NCBI RefSeq assembly: GCF_020144665.1
Contig: NZ_JAAHBQ010000013.1
Location: 18,126-82,125 of the forward strand
Direction: 5' to 3'
From: Oscillatoria salina IIICB1
GTDB lineage: Bacteria; Cyanobacteriota; Cyanobacteriia; Cyanobacteriales; SIO1D9
DNA length: 64,000 nucleotides
Shown here: positions 7,713 through 15,852 of the stretch, in pieces
How positions within the stretch are numbered: position 1 is the stretch's first letter
Layout: each line of letters opens with the position of its first letter
Translations under genes and position numbers: made by a program
The notes under the pieces: model-generated
Databases searched by the model: none
What the model was told of the DNA's origin: nothing
The model's input: only the letters and a program-made list of their open reading frames with translations

Positions 7713-8450
7713 CTAATCAGGAAATTCTTCAACGTGAGCCTCTGCTTCTAAAGTCAATTTACCTTTTTGTAAGTTAAGTTGTTGCAAGCGTAGCTTCATT
7801 CCTTCTAATTCAAAGTTGCGTAAGTCAAGCAATTCGCTAGCACTATTTAATAACGCTTTTGTGAGTTCGGGGGAAGCTTTTTTCCCTTGGCTATATTCAA
7901 CATTTTCTAGGGAGACTCGGTTTCCTCCTTCTGTTGTTTTCGGGACGGCGGTAAAAGCAACTTGTTTCGTTTCGCCTGTTTCCACAATTTGTGTTTCTGC
8001 ACTCAGGGCAATTTTCTGGTTGTCGGGAATAGTAAAGTTAACTTTTTTCACATTGACTGGGGTTTGTTTGCCGTCTATTTTTACCTGCAAATTTTGCAAT
8101 TTGTGCTTGATATATTGCGAATTAAAAGCACGTTCGATGTCTTTTTCAGTCAAGACAACATGAGCTTGAGCATCAGTAGGATGTTTTAATTCAATATCAC
8201 CAAAAGTAGCTTTCAGTGGGTCGATGGCAATACTGTCAATATCTACGTCTAACTCTTCGGTACGGAGGTCTTTTTCCATGACCAAACCATCACCTTCAAT
8301 CTCGACTGATTCTAATTCTCCTTGTACCAGTTTACCTGGGTCAGTACGGACATCAACTTCTAAGTTATCTGCTTCATCGAGTTGGCTTTTTAAACCAACT
8401 TCTGCTGCTGTACTAATTGCTTGTTCGCCTAAATCTTGTTTCTCTTTCAT
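7713..8450 (-). CDS. DUF2993 (LmeA-like) protein, copy 1
   Basis: 245 residues without a signal peptide or clear membrane helix. The DUF2993 core shows the conserved NPxKLVQG-like segment (DPGKLVQGELESVEI), DSIAIDPLKA and HPTDAQAHVVLTEKDIERAFNS. This family is called LmeA-like phospholipid-binding after a mycobacterial member; in cyanobacteria its role is not settled. It is a clear paralogue of the gene just upstream (8577-9317), 126 bp away on the same strand, with about the same length and block order. The two look like an old tandem duplication and may be co-transcribed. Confidence 0.82.
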   Translation of the reverse strand: MKEKQDLGEQAISTAAEVGLKSQLDEADNLEVDVRTDPGKLVQGELESVEIEGDGLVMEKDLRTEELDVDIDSIAIDPLKATFGDIELKHPTDAQAHVVLTEKDIERAFNSQYIKHKLQNLQVKIDGKQTPVNVKKVNFTIPDNQKIALSAETQIVETGETKQVAFTAVPKTTEGGNRVSLENVEYSQGKKASPELTKALLNSASELLDLRNFELEGMKLRLQQLNLQKGKLTLEAEAHVEEFPD

Positions 8451-8576
8451 AAGTTAATTACTTGTTTTTTTGCTAATTTAATATCTTGTGGAGACAAACG
8501 CCTGTAACTGGTCTAGTATTGAGCCTAAAATATCGCTTTAGTTCAGCGAATCTATCTGACGAAATAAGGTAATTTT

Positions 8577-9317
8577 TCATTCGGGGAGCTGCTCTATATG
8601 AACTTGCGCCCAAAGGATTATTTTTTTTGTTGTTACTTCAATGCGATCTATATCTAAAGATAAGGTAGAGAGTCGCAAATGACGTAATTTTAATAACCGC
8701 TCTACTTGTTCTAAAATGGAAATAGTTGCTTCTAAAGGTAGGTCTTTACCTTGTTGAAAATCACCTTTCTGTAGATAAATTTTTTGTTTTTTGTCAATAC
8801 GCAGTAAGACAGAGAAAGCAACTGCTTTAGTTTGCTTTCCTATTTGAGCAGTTAACTCAGCTTTCAGTGTTAGTTTGTCATTTCCATGTAAGTAACATTC
8901 TCCTCGATTCCAAATTAAAGTAAGCGTATCCTGTTCTAAGGAAAAGTCTAACTGACGAATCAGCGATCGCAAATAGTCCGAGTTCAAAACACGATTGAGA
9001 TCTGCTTCGGTTAAGGTAATTCTCGCTCTAGCATCAGCCGGATGGGTGAGTTCTACTTTCCCCAAAGCAATATTCAATAAATCGATCGCCACATGGTCAG
9101 TTTTCAGGAGAATTTCTTCTAAACGCAAATTCTGAGGTGTGATTAAACCCTCTCCGCGCATTTCTACCGAATCTACTTTCCCTTGTACTAATTTCACGGG
9201 ATTGCTGTCGATATCGATATCTACTTTCTCTGCTTCTTCTAATTGGCTTTTAACACCAATTTCTGCTGCCTTAGAAAGCGCTTCTTCTGGAAGTCCTCTA
9301 TCTTTTGATTTGGACAC
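8577..9317 (-). CDS. DUF2993 (LmeA-like) protein, copy 2
   Basis: 246 residues. Blocks shared with the neighbouring copy are KAAEIGVKSQLEEAE, NPVKLVQGKVDSVEM, DHVAIDLLNIALGKVELTHPADARA and LTEADLNRVLNSDYL, while the C-terminal third is diverged. An AGGAG-like site (revcomp of gtctcctct near 9325) supports the ATG at 9317. No signal peptide is visible, so a cytosolic or peripheral membrane location is likely. The function is unknown beyond a possible lipid-binding fold. Confidence 0.82.
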   Translation of the reverse strand: MSKSKDRGLPEEALSKAAEIGVKSQLEEAEKVDIDIDSNPVKLVQGKVDSVEMRGEGLITPQNLRLEEILLKTDHVAIDLLNIALGKVELTHPADARARITLTEADLNRVLNSDYLRSLIRQLDFSLEQDTLTLIWNRGECYLHGNDKLTLKAELTAQIGKQTKAVAFSVLLRIDKKQKIYLQKGDFQQGKDLPLEATISILEQVERLLKLRHLRLSTLSLDIDRIEVTTKKIILWAQVHIEQLPE

Positions 9318-9602
9318 AAGGCAGTCTCCTCTCGCGTATTTTTCAATATTTAAATATTAGTTACTCACTTACTTTTTTTTATCTATCTTAAATTTTATTT
9401 CTGAATCTTCAACAAATTTTTTCTCAAAAGTCAATCTTCCCAAAGAATTAAATATTTAACTACATTAACAATCAAAAATAGCTGTCCTAGTGACTAGATG
9501 AGCCACAGGAAAACAAGCGATCGTCAAGCTAAAACGAGATTACTTGTCTTTCATAAAGTTGAATTATGCTATTTAATAAAGTAATGTATCCAAATCTAAC
9601 CT

Positions 9603-9872
9603 ATGAACCCACAAAAAAACGATCTAGCCATAGTTGAAGATTTAGTCATTGCCGTAAAACTGACCCATCCTGGTGAGGTAGAAATTGTTGAAGCATCGGC
9701 AGCAGTAGATTTAGCAGAATTCGATCTCACACCAGAGGAACTAAAAAAACTGAAGGCGATCTTTCAAAAATTGAACAACAGGCTTTATGAGTCACTGCAA
9801 AAAACTTGTCCCGCAGTTTCAGTTATTTCTGAAATCAGGAATAATTCTGATTCTTGGTTAAGTGAAACTTAG
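9603..9872 (+). CDS. Small acidic protein of unknown function
   Basis: 89 residues, not recognised. The N-terminal half predicts beta strands (LAIVEDLVIAVKLTHPGEVEIVEASAA) followed by a charged helix (TPEELKKLKAIFQKLNNRLYESLQK). No transmembrane segment, cysteine motif or signal peptide is seen. It stands alone between the divergent DUF2993 pair and a convergent peptidoglycan-binding gene, and a strong hairpin follows 85 bp after the stop. Codon usage looks normal, which supports a real gene. Confidence 0.55.
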   Translation: MNPQKNDLAIVEDLVIAVKLTHPGEVEIVEASAAVDLAEFDLTPEELKKLKAIFQKLNNRLYESLQKTCPAVSVISEIRNNSDSWLSET

Positions 9873-9957
9873 TTCAATTTTCCTGGAAAAACTTGGGAAA
9901 TCACTTCAATTTCACCTGAAACAAAAAAGATATTTTCAGTCAAAATTCCTGAAGATA

Positions 9958-9991
9958 GAGCAATCCTTTCATACTAGCGAAAGGATTGCTC
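9958..9991. terminator. Strong hairpin between convergent genes
   Basis: GAGCAATCCTTTC (9958-9970) pairs perfectly with GAAAGGATTGCTC (9979-9991) around an 8-nt loop. It lies between the convergent genes ending at 9872 and 10052. A long uninterrupted stem without a clear T-run on either side suggests a terminator or 3-prime stabiliser. Confidence 0.5.
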
Positions 9992-10051
9992 GCTTATCCT
10001 AAATAATCAAGAAAATCAGCTTAGATAAATGTTTAAGGTAGTTGCTTGTAA

Positions 10052-10567
10052 CTATCGATCTCCTAGTTCATTACCATAAGCATCTTCCGCATCAAAAACA
10101 CCTGGTTCGTTATTCAGCAAACTTTCTTCTTCGTCAAAAACATTAGGTTCGTCTTCGAGAAAGTTATCATTTTGATTGTTGAAATTATTTGGTTGTGTCA
10201 AGTTTTGTTCGGATGGACTAGCCGCCATTACAGCCCAGGTATCGTCGCCAATTCTACCATCTACTAACAAATCATTATCGTCCTGAAATTCTCTAACAGC
10301 ATTTTCAGTCATTGAACCATAAATACTGTCAATTGGACCATCATAATATCCTTGTGCTGCTAAAAACAATTGAGCATCTCTAACCGCAACTCCTCGATCG
10401 CCTCTAGTTAATAATGGCGCAGATTGAGTGGTATATTCAAATTCTTGAATGTCACCATCAGCAGTTACAGCTTTGGCTGGGGTACTACCTAATAAAACCG
10501 GAGCTACAGATAGTAAAGAAGCAGCACCGAGAGTAAGTCCGGATTGAATAATCTTTTTAATAGCCAT
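10052..10567 (-). CDS. Exported peptidoglycan-binding domain protein
   Basis: 171 residues from ATG 10567, which has AGGAGA about 10 nt upstream; an in-frame start at 10597 is less likely. A signal peptide (MAIKKIIQSGLTLGAASLLSVAPVLL, cut near AKA) is followed by one PG_binding_1 domain: LTRGDRGVAVRDAQLFLAAQGYYDGPIDSIYG, ending DGRIGDDTWAVM. The C-terminal third is acidic and contains imperfect repeats of the type EDEPNVFDEEE, NNEPGVFDAED. No catalytic domain is present, so it probably anchors to or senses cell wall. The acidic repeat tail is unusual and may bind cations. Confidence 0.82.
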   Translation of the reverse strand: MAIKKIIQSGLTLGAASLLSVAPVLLGSTPAKAVTADGDIQEFEYTTQSAPLLTRGDRGVAVRDAQLFLAAQGYYDGPIDSIYGSMTENAVREFQDDNDLLVDGRIGDDTWAVMAASPSEQNLTQPNNFNNQNDNFLEDEPNVFDEEESLLNNEPGVFDAEDAYGNELGDR

Positions 10568-10871
10568 AAAAATATTTTCTCCTAAATTTAACTGCAAAGA
10601 TTTTTTCAGCTTACCTTCAGTTTATCTTCGGATCGTTAAGTGTCGCATCAGGCATAAGTTTGACTTGTTACTAATCGGAAATTAAACCTTGAGAAAGGTT
10701 AAAAAGATTTTGTCAAGTAACTAAAGGTAGAAAAAGTTAAAAAACTAAGTTGAGCAGTCAGCGATCGCTACTGTGAAGCTAAAATGTAATTCTTAAGAAA
10801 GAAGACATAAAATGAGCTGAATAGATCTTGAATAATTTGATTGTTAGCATGGGATGAAATTATTCCTGAAA

Positions 10872-10907
10872 AATCCCTAATCTCAGCCGTTAGATAGATT
10901 AGGGATT
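10872..10907 (-). terminator. Terminator after the HMA2/P-type ATPase operon
   Basis: On the minus strand, AATCCCTAATCT (10907-10896) and AGATTAGGGATT (10883-10872) form a 12-bp stem, followed by a short T-stretch. It starts 9 bp after the stop at 10916. The rest of 10568-10915 holds no convincing gene. Confidence 0.6.
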
Positions 10908-10915
10908 GGGTTAAT

Positions 10916-11476
10916 TTACTCTTCTTTTGGTTCGCTGGTATAATGCAGTTTGAGGAAGCTATCAAAGGCGTACCAAGCGAACACGTACCAGGGAATTATT
11001 TCTAGCTGTACTCCTTTCGTTATCAATTGCCGCACCGCTAAAATACTAAATGTCAAAGGAACGAAAAAGCGTAAGTCGGCAATTCCATTGGTTGTGTATT
11101 TAACTTCACGGTTAAAGTTAGTAACTGAATCAACGATCGCGGCGGCGGCTTGAGATTTACCTTTTGTTACTTGTCGCTCGAAAGTAATGTTTAAATCTGC
11201 TAAAATTTGGCAAAGATCTGTAAAATTTAAGCGATCGCGTGCGTAAAATATGGTAATACTGCCACTAGCAAGATTTGTCCGCACTCGATAAATTTCTAGT
11301 ATTTCTTTGAGTGTGGCAGCAATGCGTTCGATCTGTTCGGGTTGGCGTGTCCCTAGAAGTCGAAAGCGAAGTCTACCGGGAGTTTGACTCACGATACGAG
11401 CAGGTATGGTTGCCAATTCTGGGTCAATTTCCTTAGCGATCGCTGATGTCATTTTACCGTTATTTGTGACTACCAT
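10916..11476 (-). CDS. HMA2-type domain protein with C-terminal membrane segment
   Basis: 186 residues, last gene of the operon. Residues about 25-105 form an HMA-like ferredoxin fold opening with RIVSQTPGRLRFRLLG. Where ordinary heavy-metal-associated domains have GMxCxxC, this has PGRLRFR and no cysteine. Hydrophobic stretches near residues 130-170 (LRFFVPLTFSILAVRQL, WYVFAWYAF) suggest one or two membrane segments. It probably works with the P-type ATPase of the same operon as an accessory or regulatory subunit, but the ligand is unknown. A GGAGATCTCC sequence just before the start supplies the ribosome site. Confidence 0.75.
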   Translation of the reverse strand: MVVTNNGKMTSAIAKEIDPELATIPARIVSQTPGRLRFRLLGTRQPEQIERIAATLKEILEIYRVRTNLASGSITIFYARDRLNFTDLCQILADLNITFERQVTKGKSQAAAAIVDSVTNFNREVKYTTNGIADLRFFVPLTFSILAVRQLITKGVQLEIIPWYVFAWYAFDSFLKLHYTSEPKEE

Positions 11477-11538
11477 CTCGGAGATCTCCTCATCTGCGAT
11501 CCGGATGAATATTAATTTTAGACAATAATTTTAAGTTG

Positions 11539-11562
11539 AGGGTGCGCTCGATTACGCACCCT
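11539..11562. repeat. GGGTGCG/CGCACCC hairpin inside the operon
   Basis: AGGGTGCG (11539-11546) pairs with CGCACCCT (11555-11562) around an 8-nt loop, in the gap between the DUF5132 gene and the last HMA2 gene. Short GC hairpins of this form are dispersed in cyanobacterial genomes. It may dampen read-through to the last gene. Confidence 0.4.
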
Positions 11563-11594
11563 ACTTGAGCGTCACTGGAGTCTATCCTACTCTC

Positions 11595-11876
11595 CTAACC
11601 CATTTCTGAGTTACCTTGAGCAGCTTCGATCGCTTTTTGCGATCGCTTTTCGGCAAGTTCAGCTTTGGCTTCTGCGACCATGTCTTCAAAGGCTTCGCTA
11701 CCTTCGGCAATAATTCCTTTACCTTTCTCATAGACGACAATGCCGCCTTTGATAACTGCTTTGGTTACAGGTTTCAGCGCGGGAATTACGAATGGTGCAA
11801 GCACAACTGCACCGATACCTGCGGCAATACCGGGCGCTCCGAGGTCTTCAAATAAGTCTTCAACTTTAAGTCCCAT
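11595..11876 (-). CDS. DUF5132 domain protein
   Basis: 93 residues, intact. A Gly/Ala-rich hydrophobic hairpin (GAPGIAAGIGAVVLAPFVIPALKP) is followed by an amphipathic, charged helix (GSEAFEDMVAEAKAELAEKRSQKAIE). This is the DUF5132 pattern; the family often sits beside HMA2 proteins and P-type ATPases, as here. It may be a small membrane-associated subunit or regulator of the ATPase, but no function is established. GGAGGT 7 bp upstream of ATG 11876 is a strong ribosome site. Confidence 0.78.
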   Translation of the reverse strand: MGLKVEDLFEDLGAPGIAAGIGAVVLAPFVIPALKPVTKAVIKGGIVVYEKGKGIIAEGSEAFEDMVAEAKAELAEKRSQKAIEAAQGNSEMG

Positions 11877-11899
11877 AATTGGTACCTCCTTTACTACAA

Positions 11900-11918
11900 T
11901 TTAACCAAATCTTAAGTA
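11900..11918 (+). promoter_or_regulatory. Two Pho-box-like 8-mers, weak
   Basis: TTTAACCA and CTTAAGTA are spaced with an 11-bp period between the ATPase and DUF5132 genes, oriented against them. Only two units are present and the second is degenerate. Recorded because a fuller triple repeat starts the operon. Confidence 0.2.
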
Positions 11919-11929
11919 GGGATTGGGTT

Positions 11930-11962
11930 CAGTTATCAGTTAACAGTTACCAGCGAACAGTC
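11930..11962. repeat. Dispersed short-motif repeat (cagttatcagttaacag type)
   Basis: A run of GTTATCAGTTAACAGTTACCAG-like words followed by CAGTCCCCA. The same word family recurs at about 23603-23621, 27779-27815 and 55545-55645. It is a cyanobacterial low-complexity intergenic repeat without evident coding content. Confidence 0.55.
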
Positions 11963-11971
11963 CCCAATCGC

Positions 11972-14218
11972 CTAAACTTCTGCTTGAACCTTGCGAGGTT
12001 GCAAAACTGGTCGCAGTCCGTTGAGTCCGGCAACAACGCTAGAACCGTTGTTGATGGCGGTTGCAGCCATTGGGTTGAGTCCGACAGTCGAGGCTAAGAT
12101 AAAGCCGACTAAGTTGGGAACAGCGACAATGCTGGTATTTTGATGAATGATTTGCTTGGCGCTACGGGCGATCGCGATCGCTTCGACTAAGCCGTGCAAG
12201 TCGTTATTCATCAAGACAACATCGGCGGTTTCGCGAGCGACGTCGGAACCATCTCGAAATGAGATAGATGCGTCTGCGTAAGCTAGGGCTGCCGAATCGT
12301 TCAATCCGTCGCCGACAAAAGCGACTGTTTTGCCTTCTTCATGCAACTTTTGGACGATTTCCGCTTTTTGTTCGGGGAAAGCTTCAGCATGAGTATTACT
12401 CGGCTTAATTTCGAGTTTTTTGGCGATCGCGGCTGCTCTGGAGGCGCAGTCTCCGGTTAACATCTGGATTTCTGCGCCAATTTCTGTCCGCAAGGCGTTC
12501 ACAATCTCGAGACTTTCGGGACGCAGGGGATCGTCGTACTGAATTACGCCTTGGAGTTTGCCATCGCTGGCGACGTAAATCGCGGAAACTGATTTGCTGT
12601 CAAAATCAGGATAGCGATCGCCTAGCTCTTCTAAACTTACTCCTTCTTGAATCAGGAAGCGTTGGCTACCCACAAGCACGATTTCGCCGTTGATTTCTGC
12701 TTCGATACCTAAACCGACGTGATAGTGCCATTCGCCGCGAGGCAAGATTTCCAGTTCTTCTGTTTGGGCTTGGCGAGCGATCGCTTCTGCCACTGGGTGA
12801 GTAATTCTTTGTTCCGCAGCCGCAGCGATTTGCAACACTTCTCGGGCGCTGCGATCGCTGGTTGTTTTAATTTCGACGACGGAAACTCGTCCGAGGGTTA
12901 AAGTTCCGGTTTTATCGAAAACAATTGTCTCGATTTCCGCCAATTTTTCCAATGCTCGTCCGCTACGAATCAAAATTCCGTGTCGGGCGGCGTAAGTCAA
13001 TGCTGCTAATACTGTTGTTGGTACGGAGACGCGAATGCCAGTGGCAAAGTCTAAGGTTAACACTGAAGCTGCTCTCGCTGGGCTACCTGTGGCAGCAAAA
13101 ACGATGCTTCCTAACAACAGCGTGGGCAAGACTGCGCGATCGGCAATCTTGGCGGCATAATTTTCAATGCGGGTATCGTGGACGGGTGCGTCTTGAATTA
13201 ACTGCACTGTCCGTCCCGCGCGAGTTTCTGCTCCGGTGCGTTCGGTGAGGACGTAAATTTGTCCTTCTCTGACTAAGGTTGTCGCATAAACTGCTTGACC
13301 TTGGTTTCGCACTACTGGCATTGATTCGCCTGTGAGTTTTTGCTCGTCGATTAAGGCTGTACCGCGCAGGATCGTACCGTCAATGGGTATTTGTTCCCCT
13401 GGATAGACGATAACTATATCTCCGGGCTGTACTTCTTCTAAGGGAATTTCTTCTTTGCCGCCGTTGCGTTCTACCCAAACAAATTGAGCCAGAGAACTCA
13501 ACAAATCTTGGGTTTGATTTTCTGAAGAACGAGCAGTTAAGTCGCGAATTGATTCTCCGAGTTGGATTAGTGCCAGCATACTCGAAGAGGTGATTAAATG
13601 CCCTTGAATTGTGGTAATTGTTAGGGCGCTGAGGTCGAGAAAATCGACGTTTAAACGCCGTTCGCGGAAAATACCTTCGAGGGCGCGTCCTACCACTGGT
13701 AAAGCGGCGATCGCGATCGTTCCTCGGATAATTATTTGGGGTATTCCTAGCCCAAAGGGACCGCTTAGCAATGATAGTGTTGTAGCTAAAACGGGCAGTT
13801 GCAGTGCTAAACCACAGATTTTCCGATCCGATTGTTCCCTTGACTTGACTGTTACTCGAAGTGGTATATTATCGATACCAGCGAGTTGAATTAAATCGAT
13901 TAAACGGCTGCGAACTTTACTCGGCTGGGCATCGTCGGGATAATAAACGATGACGCAGCGAGCCGGATAGTTAAATCTTACTTTGCTAAAGTTTTTGTCC
14001 GATCCGATTAATCCTTGGAGTCGTTGAACGTATTGGCGATCGCTGAAAATTCTTTCTATCCGACAGCGTATTCGTCCTAAAACTTCATGGACAATTGTAT
14101 AAGTAATTTCTGAACCGTTTGCTGCTTGATTGTTTTTGCGAGCAACTGGTGCTTTTGACCCATTCTTTTCTCCCTTTACGAGAGTGAGGGTTTGCGGGTG
14201 TTCTACCAGTTGTACCAT
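11972..14218 (-). CDS. P1B-like P-type ATPase lacking the CPx motif
   Basis: 748 residues. An N-terminal HMA2-like domain (about 38-120) carries VLGRIRCRI instead of CxxC. Membrane helices follow, then the actuator TGES, the phosphorylation site DKTGTLT (Asp435), the HP dipeptide (RITHPVAEA), MLTGD, and hinge GDGLNDSAAL. These make it a complete, probably active pump of the P1B architecture. The membrane metal motif expected 35 residues before Asp435 reads Ser398-Val-Pro400, not CPC, SPC or CPH, so a soft-metal substrate is doubtful. It is second in the operon, 34 bp after the double-HMA2 gene. Substrate is unresolved. Confidence 0.88.
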   Translation of the reverse strand: MVQLVEHPQTLTLVKGEKNGSKAPVARKNNQAANGSEITYTIVHEVLGRIRCRIERIFSDRQYVQRLQGLIGSDKNFSKVRFNYPARCVIVYYPDDAQPSKVRSRLIDLIQLAGIDNIPLRVTVKSREQSDRKICGLALQLPVLATTLSLLSGPFGLGIPQIIIRGTIAIAALPVVGRALEGIFRERRLNVDFLDLSALTITTIQGHLITSSSMLALIQLGESIRDLTARSSENQTQDLLSSLAQFVWVERNGGKEEIPLEEVQPGDIVIVYPGEQIPIDGTILRGTALIDEQKLTGESMPVVRNQGQAVYATTLVREGQIYVLTERTGAETRAGRTVQLIQDAPVHDTRIENYAAKIADRAVLPTLLLGSIVFAATGSPARAASVLTLDFATGIRVSVPTTVLAALTYAARHGILIRSGRALEKLAEIETIVFDKTGTLTLGRVSVVEIKTTSDRSAREVLQIAAAAEQRITHPVAEAIARQAQTEELEILPRGEWHYHVGLGIEAEINGEIVLVGSQRFLIQEGVSLEELGDRYPDFDSKSVSAIYVASDGKLQGVIQYDDPLRPESLEIVNALRTEIGAEIQMLTGDCASRAAAIAKKLEIKPSNTHAEAFPEQKAEIVQKLHEEGKTVAFVGDGLNDSAALAYADASISFRDGSDVARETADVVLMNNDLHGLVEAIAIARSAKQIIHQNTSIVAVPNLVGFILASTVGLNPMAATAINNGSSVVAGLNGLRPVLQPRKVQAEV

Positions 14219-14252
14219 TTCACCCCCCTTGTTTTGATTAACAATTTGTTGG

Positions 14253-15440
14253 TTAGGCTTCGGCTTTCTGTACGGGCAGGTTTGCCATTAAGTTCAACAT
14301 TGCCGCTAGCATTGCGTTACGAAAGCGCGACCAACAACTAGCTTTTTCAGTTTTTGGTTGCTGGCTGGTTTGTGCTTCTGTTTCTGCAACTACTTCTGCT
14401 TGATTATTTGGTTGTTGAATTGCTTTTGCTTCTGTTTCCTTCGTTGTTTCTAGTTTTGGCGATCGCGGCAATTCTAATTCTTGGTTTTCTGCTAATTCAG
14501 TTGCTGGTAAATCTACCTTGGGCGGTAATTGTTCTTCGGCAACTGGAGCATTTTTTTCTTGATTCAGCTTCTTGGTAGATCCCACAGCTACTAACTCTTG
14601 GCTATCCGTTAGTTTACCGTTCGTTTTCCCATTTTTGTCGGGGCGAAATTGTTCCATTCCTAGCTCGCTAGCTGCTTGAATCAAACTAGCTAGATAGGAT
14701 TCCATTTCGTCTTGGTCTACCCGATTTGCTGAATAATCAACGATTACCGATGCAGTATCGCTACTAATCCGAATATTGATAATTCTGTTATCGGCTACCG
14801 CTAATCTTTCCAGTCTTTTCGCATAGTCGGCATTTTTAGCAACTTCGGGAATTAGTACGCGAATGCGTCCGGGAACTGCGTGCAGAATGCGATAAACTGC
14901 TGCTTGTTTTTCCACATTTTCGGTGGTTAATTCTTCATCAGGAGAAGATTTTTTTTCTCTCGCAATTCCTGGTATTCCTAGATCTAATTGCTCCCAAACT
15001 TCGCGAATTAAACTCGTACTAATTAGATATACGGGTAAAGCAGTCCAACCGTAAAACCCCAGCGATCGCGTCAGCAATATTCCGCCGATTGAAGGTACAA
15101 ACGACTGAAGTCGAGTTGCAGCTTCAGCTACAGCATTGGCTTGTCTGGTTGCTCTTTTTTCTGCTTCAGACAGTGCTTTTATTTCCCCTATTCCACTCTC
15201 ACCAAGCACTGCTAAAATTTGCGTTTGCTTAATAATATTTGGCTCAAACTTCACAACCAAACTACCTGTTTGCTGGTTGGGACGAATTTCACGCACACCA
15301 TTCTTTTGTCGTAACTTCTGCGCTACTACTTCAAGTTTTCCTTGAGCGTTTTTATCTGTAGCCCGAAGTCGCATACGACCACCAACAGCAGATACTACCT
15401 CAAACCCGCAGCGATCGCGGGGTACCCTGACTTTGGTCAT
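14253..15440 (-). CDS. Protein with two HMA2-type domains
   Basis: 395 residues, first gene of the operon. Domain one (about 9-90) contains VGGRMRLRATD, and domain two (about 180-260) VPGRIRVLIPE; both lack metal-binding cysteines. A hydrophobic segment lies between them (about 115-150). Then comes a long Glu/Gln/Lys/Ala low-complexity tail and a final hydrophobic patch (FRNAMLAAMLNLMANLPV). It is probably membrane-associated and may dock to the ATPase. The ATG at 15440 lies only 2 bp beyond a TATTAT box, so a promoter there would give leaderless mRNA or start at Met23. No Shine-Dalgarno sequence is seen. Confidence 0.72.
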   Translation of the reverse strand: MTKVRVPRDRCGFEVVSAVGGRMRLRATDKNAQGKLEVVAQKLRQKNGVREIRPNQQTGSLVVKFEPNIIKQTQILAVLGESGIGEIKALSEAEKRATRQANAVAEAATRLQSFVPSIGGILLTRSLGFYGWTALPVYLISTSLIREVWEQLDLGIPGIAREKKSSPDEELTTENVEKQAAVYRILHAVPGRIRVLIPEVAKNADYAKRLERLAVADNRIINIRISSDTASVIVDYSANRVDQDEMESYLASLIQAASELGMEQFRPDKNGKTNGKLTDSQELVAVGSTKKLNQEKNAPVAEEQLPPKVDLPATELAENQELELPRSPKLETTKETEAKAIQQPNNQAEVVAETEAQTSQQPKTEKASCWSRFRNAMLAAMLNLMANLPVQKAEA

Positions 15441-15442
15441 TG

Positions 15443-15478
15443 ATAATACACTTAAGCTCCGGTTAAGAACAGGTTAAG
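15443..15478 (-). promoter_or_regulatory. Pho-box-like triple repeat with -10 box
   Basis: On the minus strand three 8-mers follow with an exact 11-bp period: CTTAACCT, CTTAACCG and CTTAAGTG (15478-15449), immediately followed by TATTAT (15448-15443). Cyanobacterial SphR/PhoB sites are tandem 8-bp CTTAACCT-like units with 3-bp spacers, so the first two units are a very good match and the third is partial. It implies phosphate-starvation control of the HMA2/ATPase operon. The remainder of the 412-bp gap to 15853 shows no gene. Confidence 0.6.
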
Positions 15479-15852
15479 AATATTTAGAGTACAGTTTATT
15501 ACTATACGACTTTCTTAAGTTTTTTGCAAGGTTTTTTGTATGAAAAAATGTAAATCGAAAAGCTATGCGAATATCTCTTGAAACCAGTAAACAACATCAG
15601 CGATCGCTAATTGGTATCAAAATACACCGAATGAAAAAAACTACCTGGTGACAACCACCTGTAGATTAGCGCACAATTTAGTTGACATTTTAACTGAGTA
15701 TTTTCAGCAAAAATTTAGGTTATATTCAAACAAGCTTTTTCTCATCAAAAAAGCATTAGCCCACTGGAAAATTAAACACCACTGAAACCAATAACAAATC
15801 CCAAACGGGGAAAGCAACGCTAAACTAGGTTTGGTAGGATAAACTGTAACCC

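Noticed and set aside
10768..10965. Minus-strand ORF of 65 codons
   Set aside because: It overlaps the terminator hairpin and the end of the HMA2 gene, and has no ribosome site.
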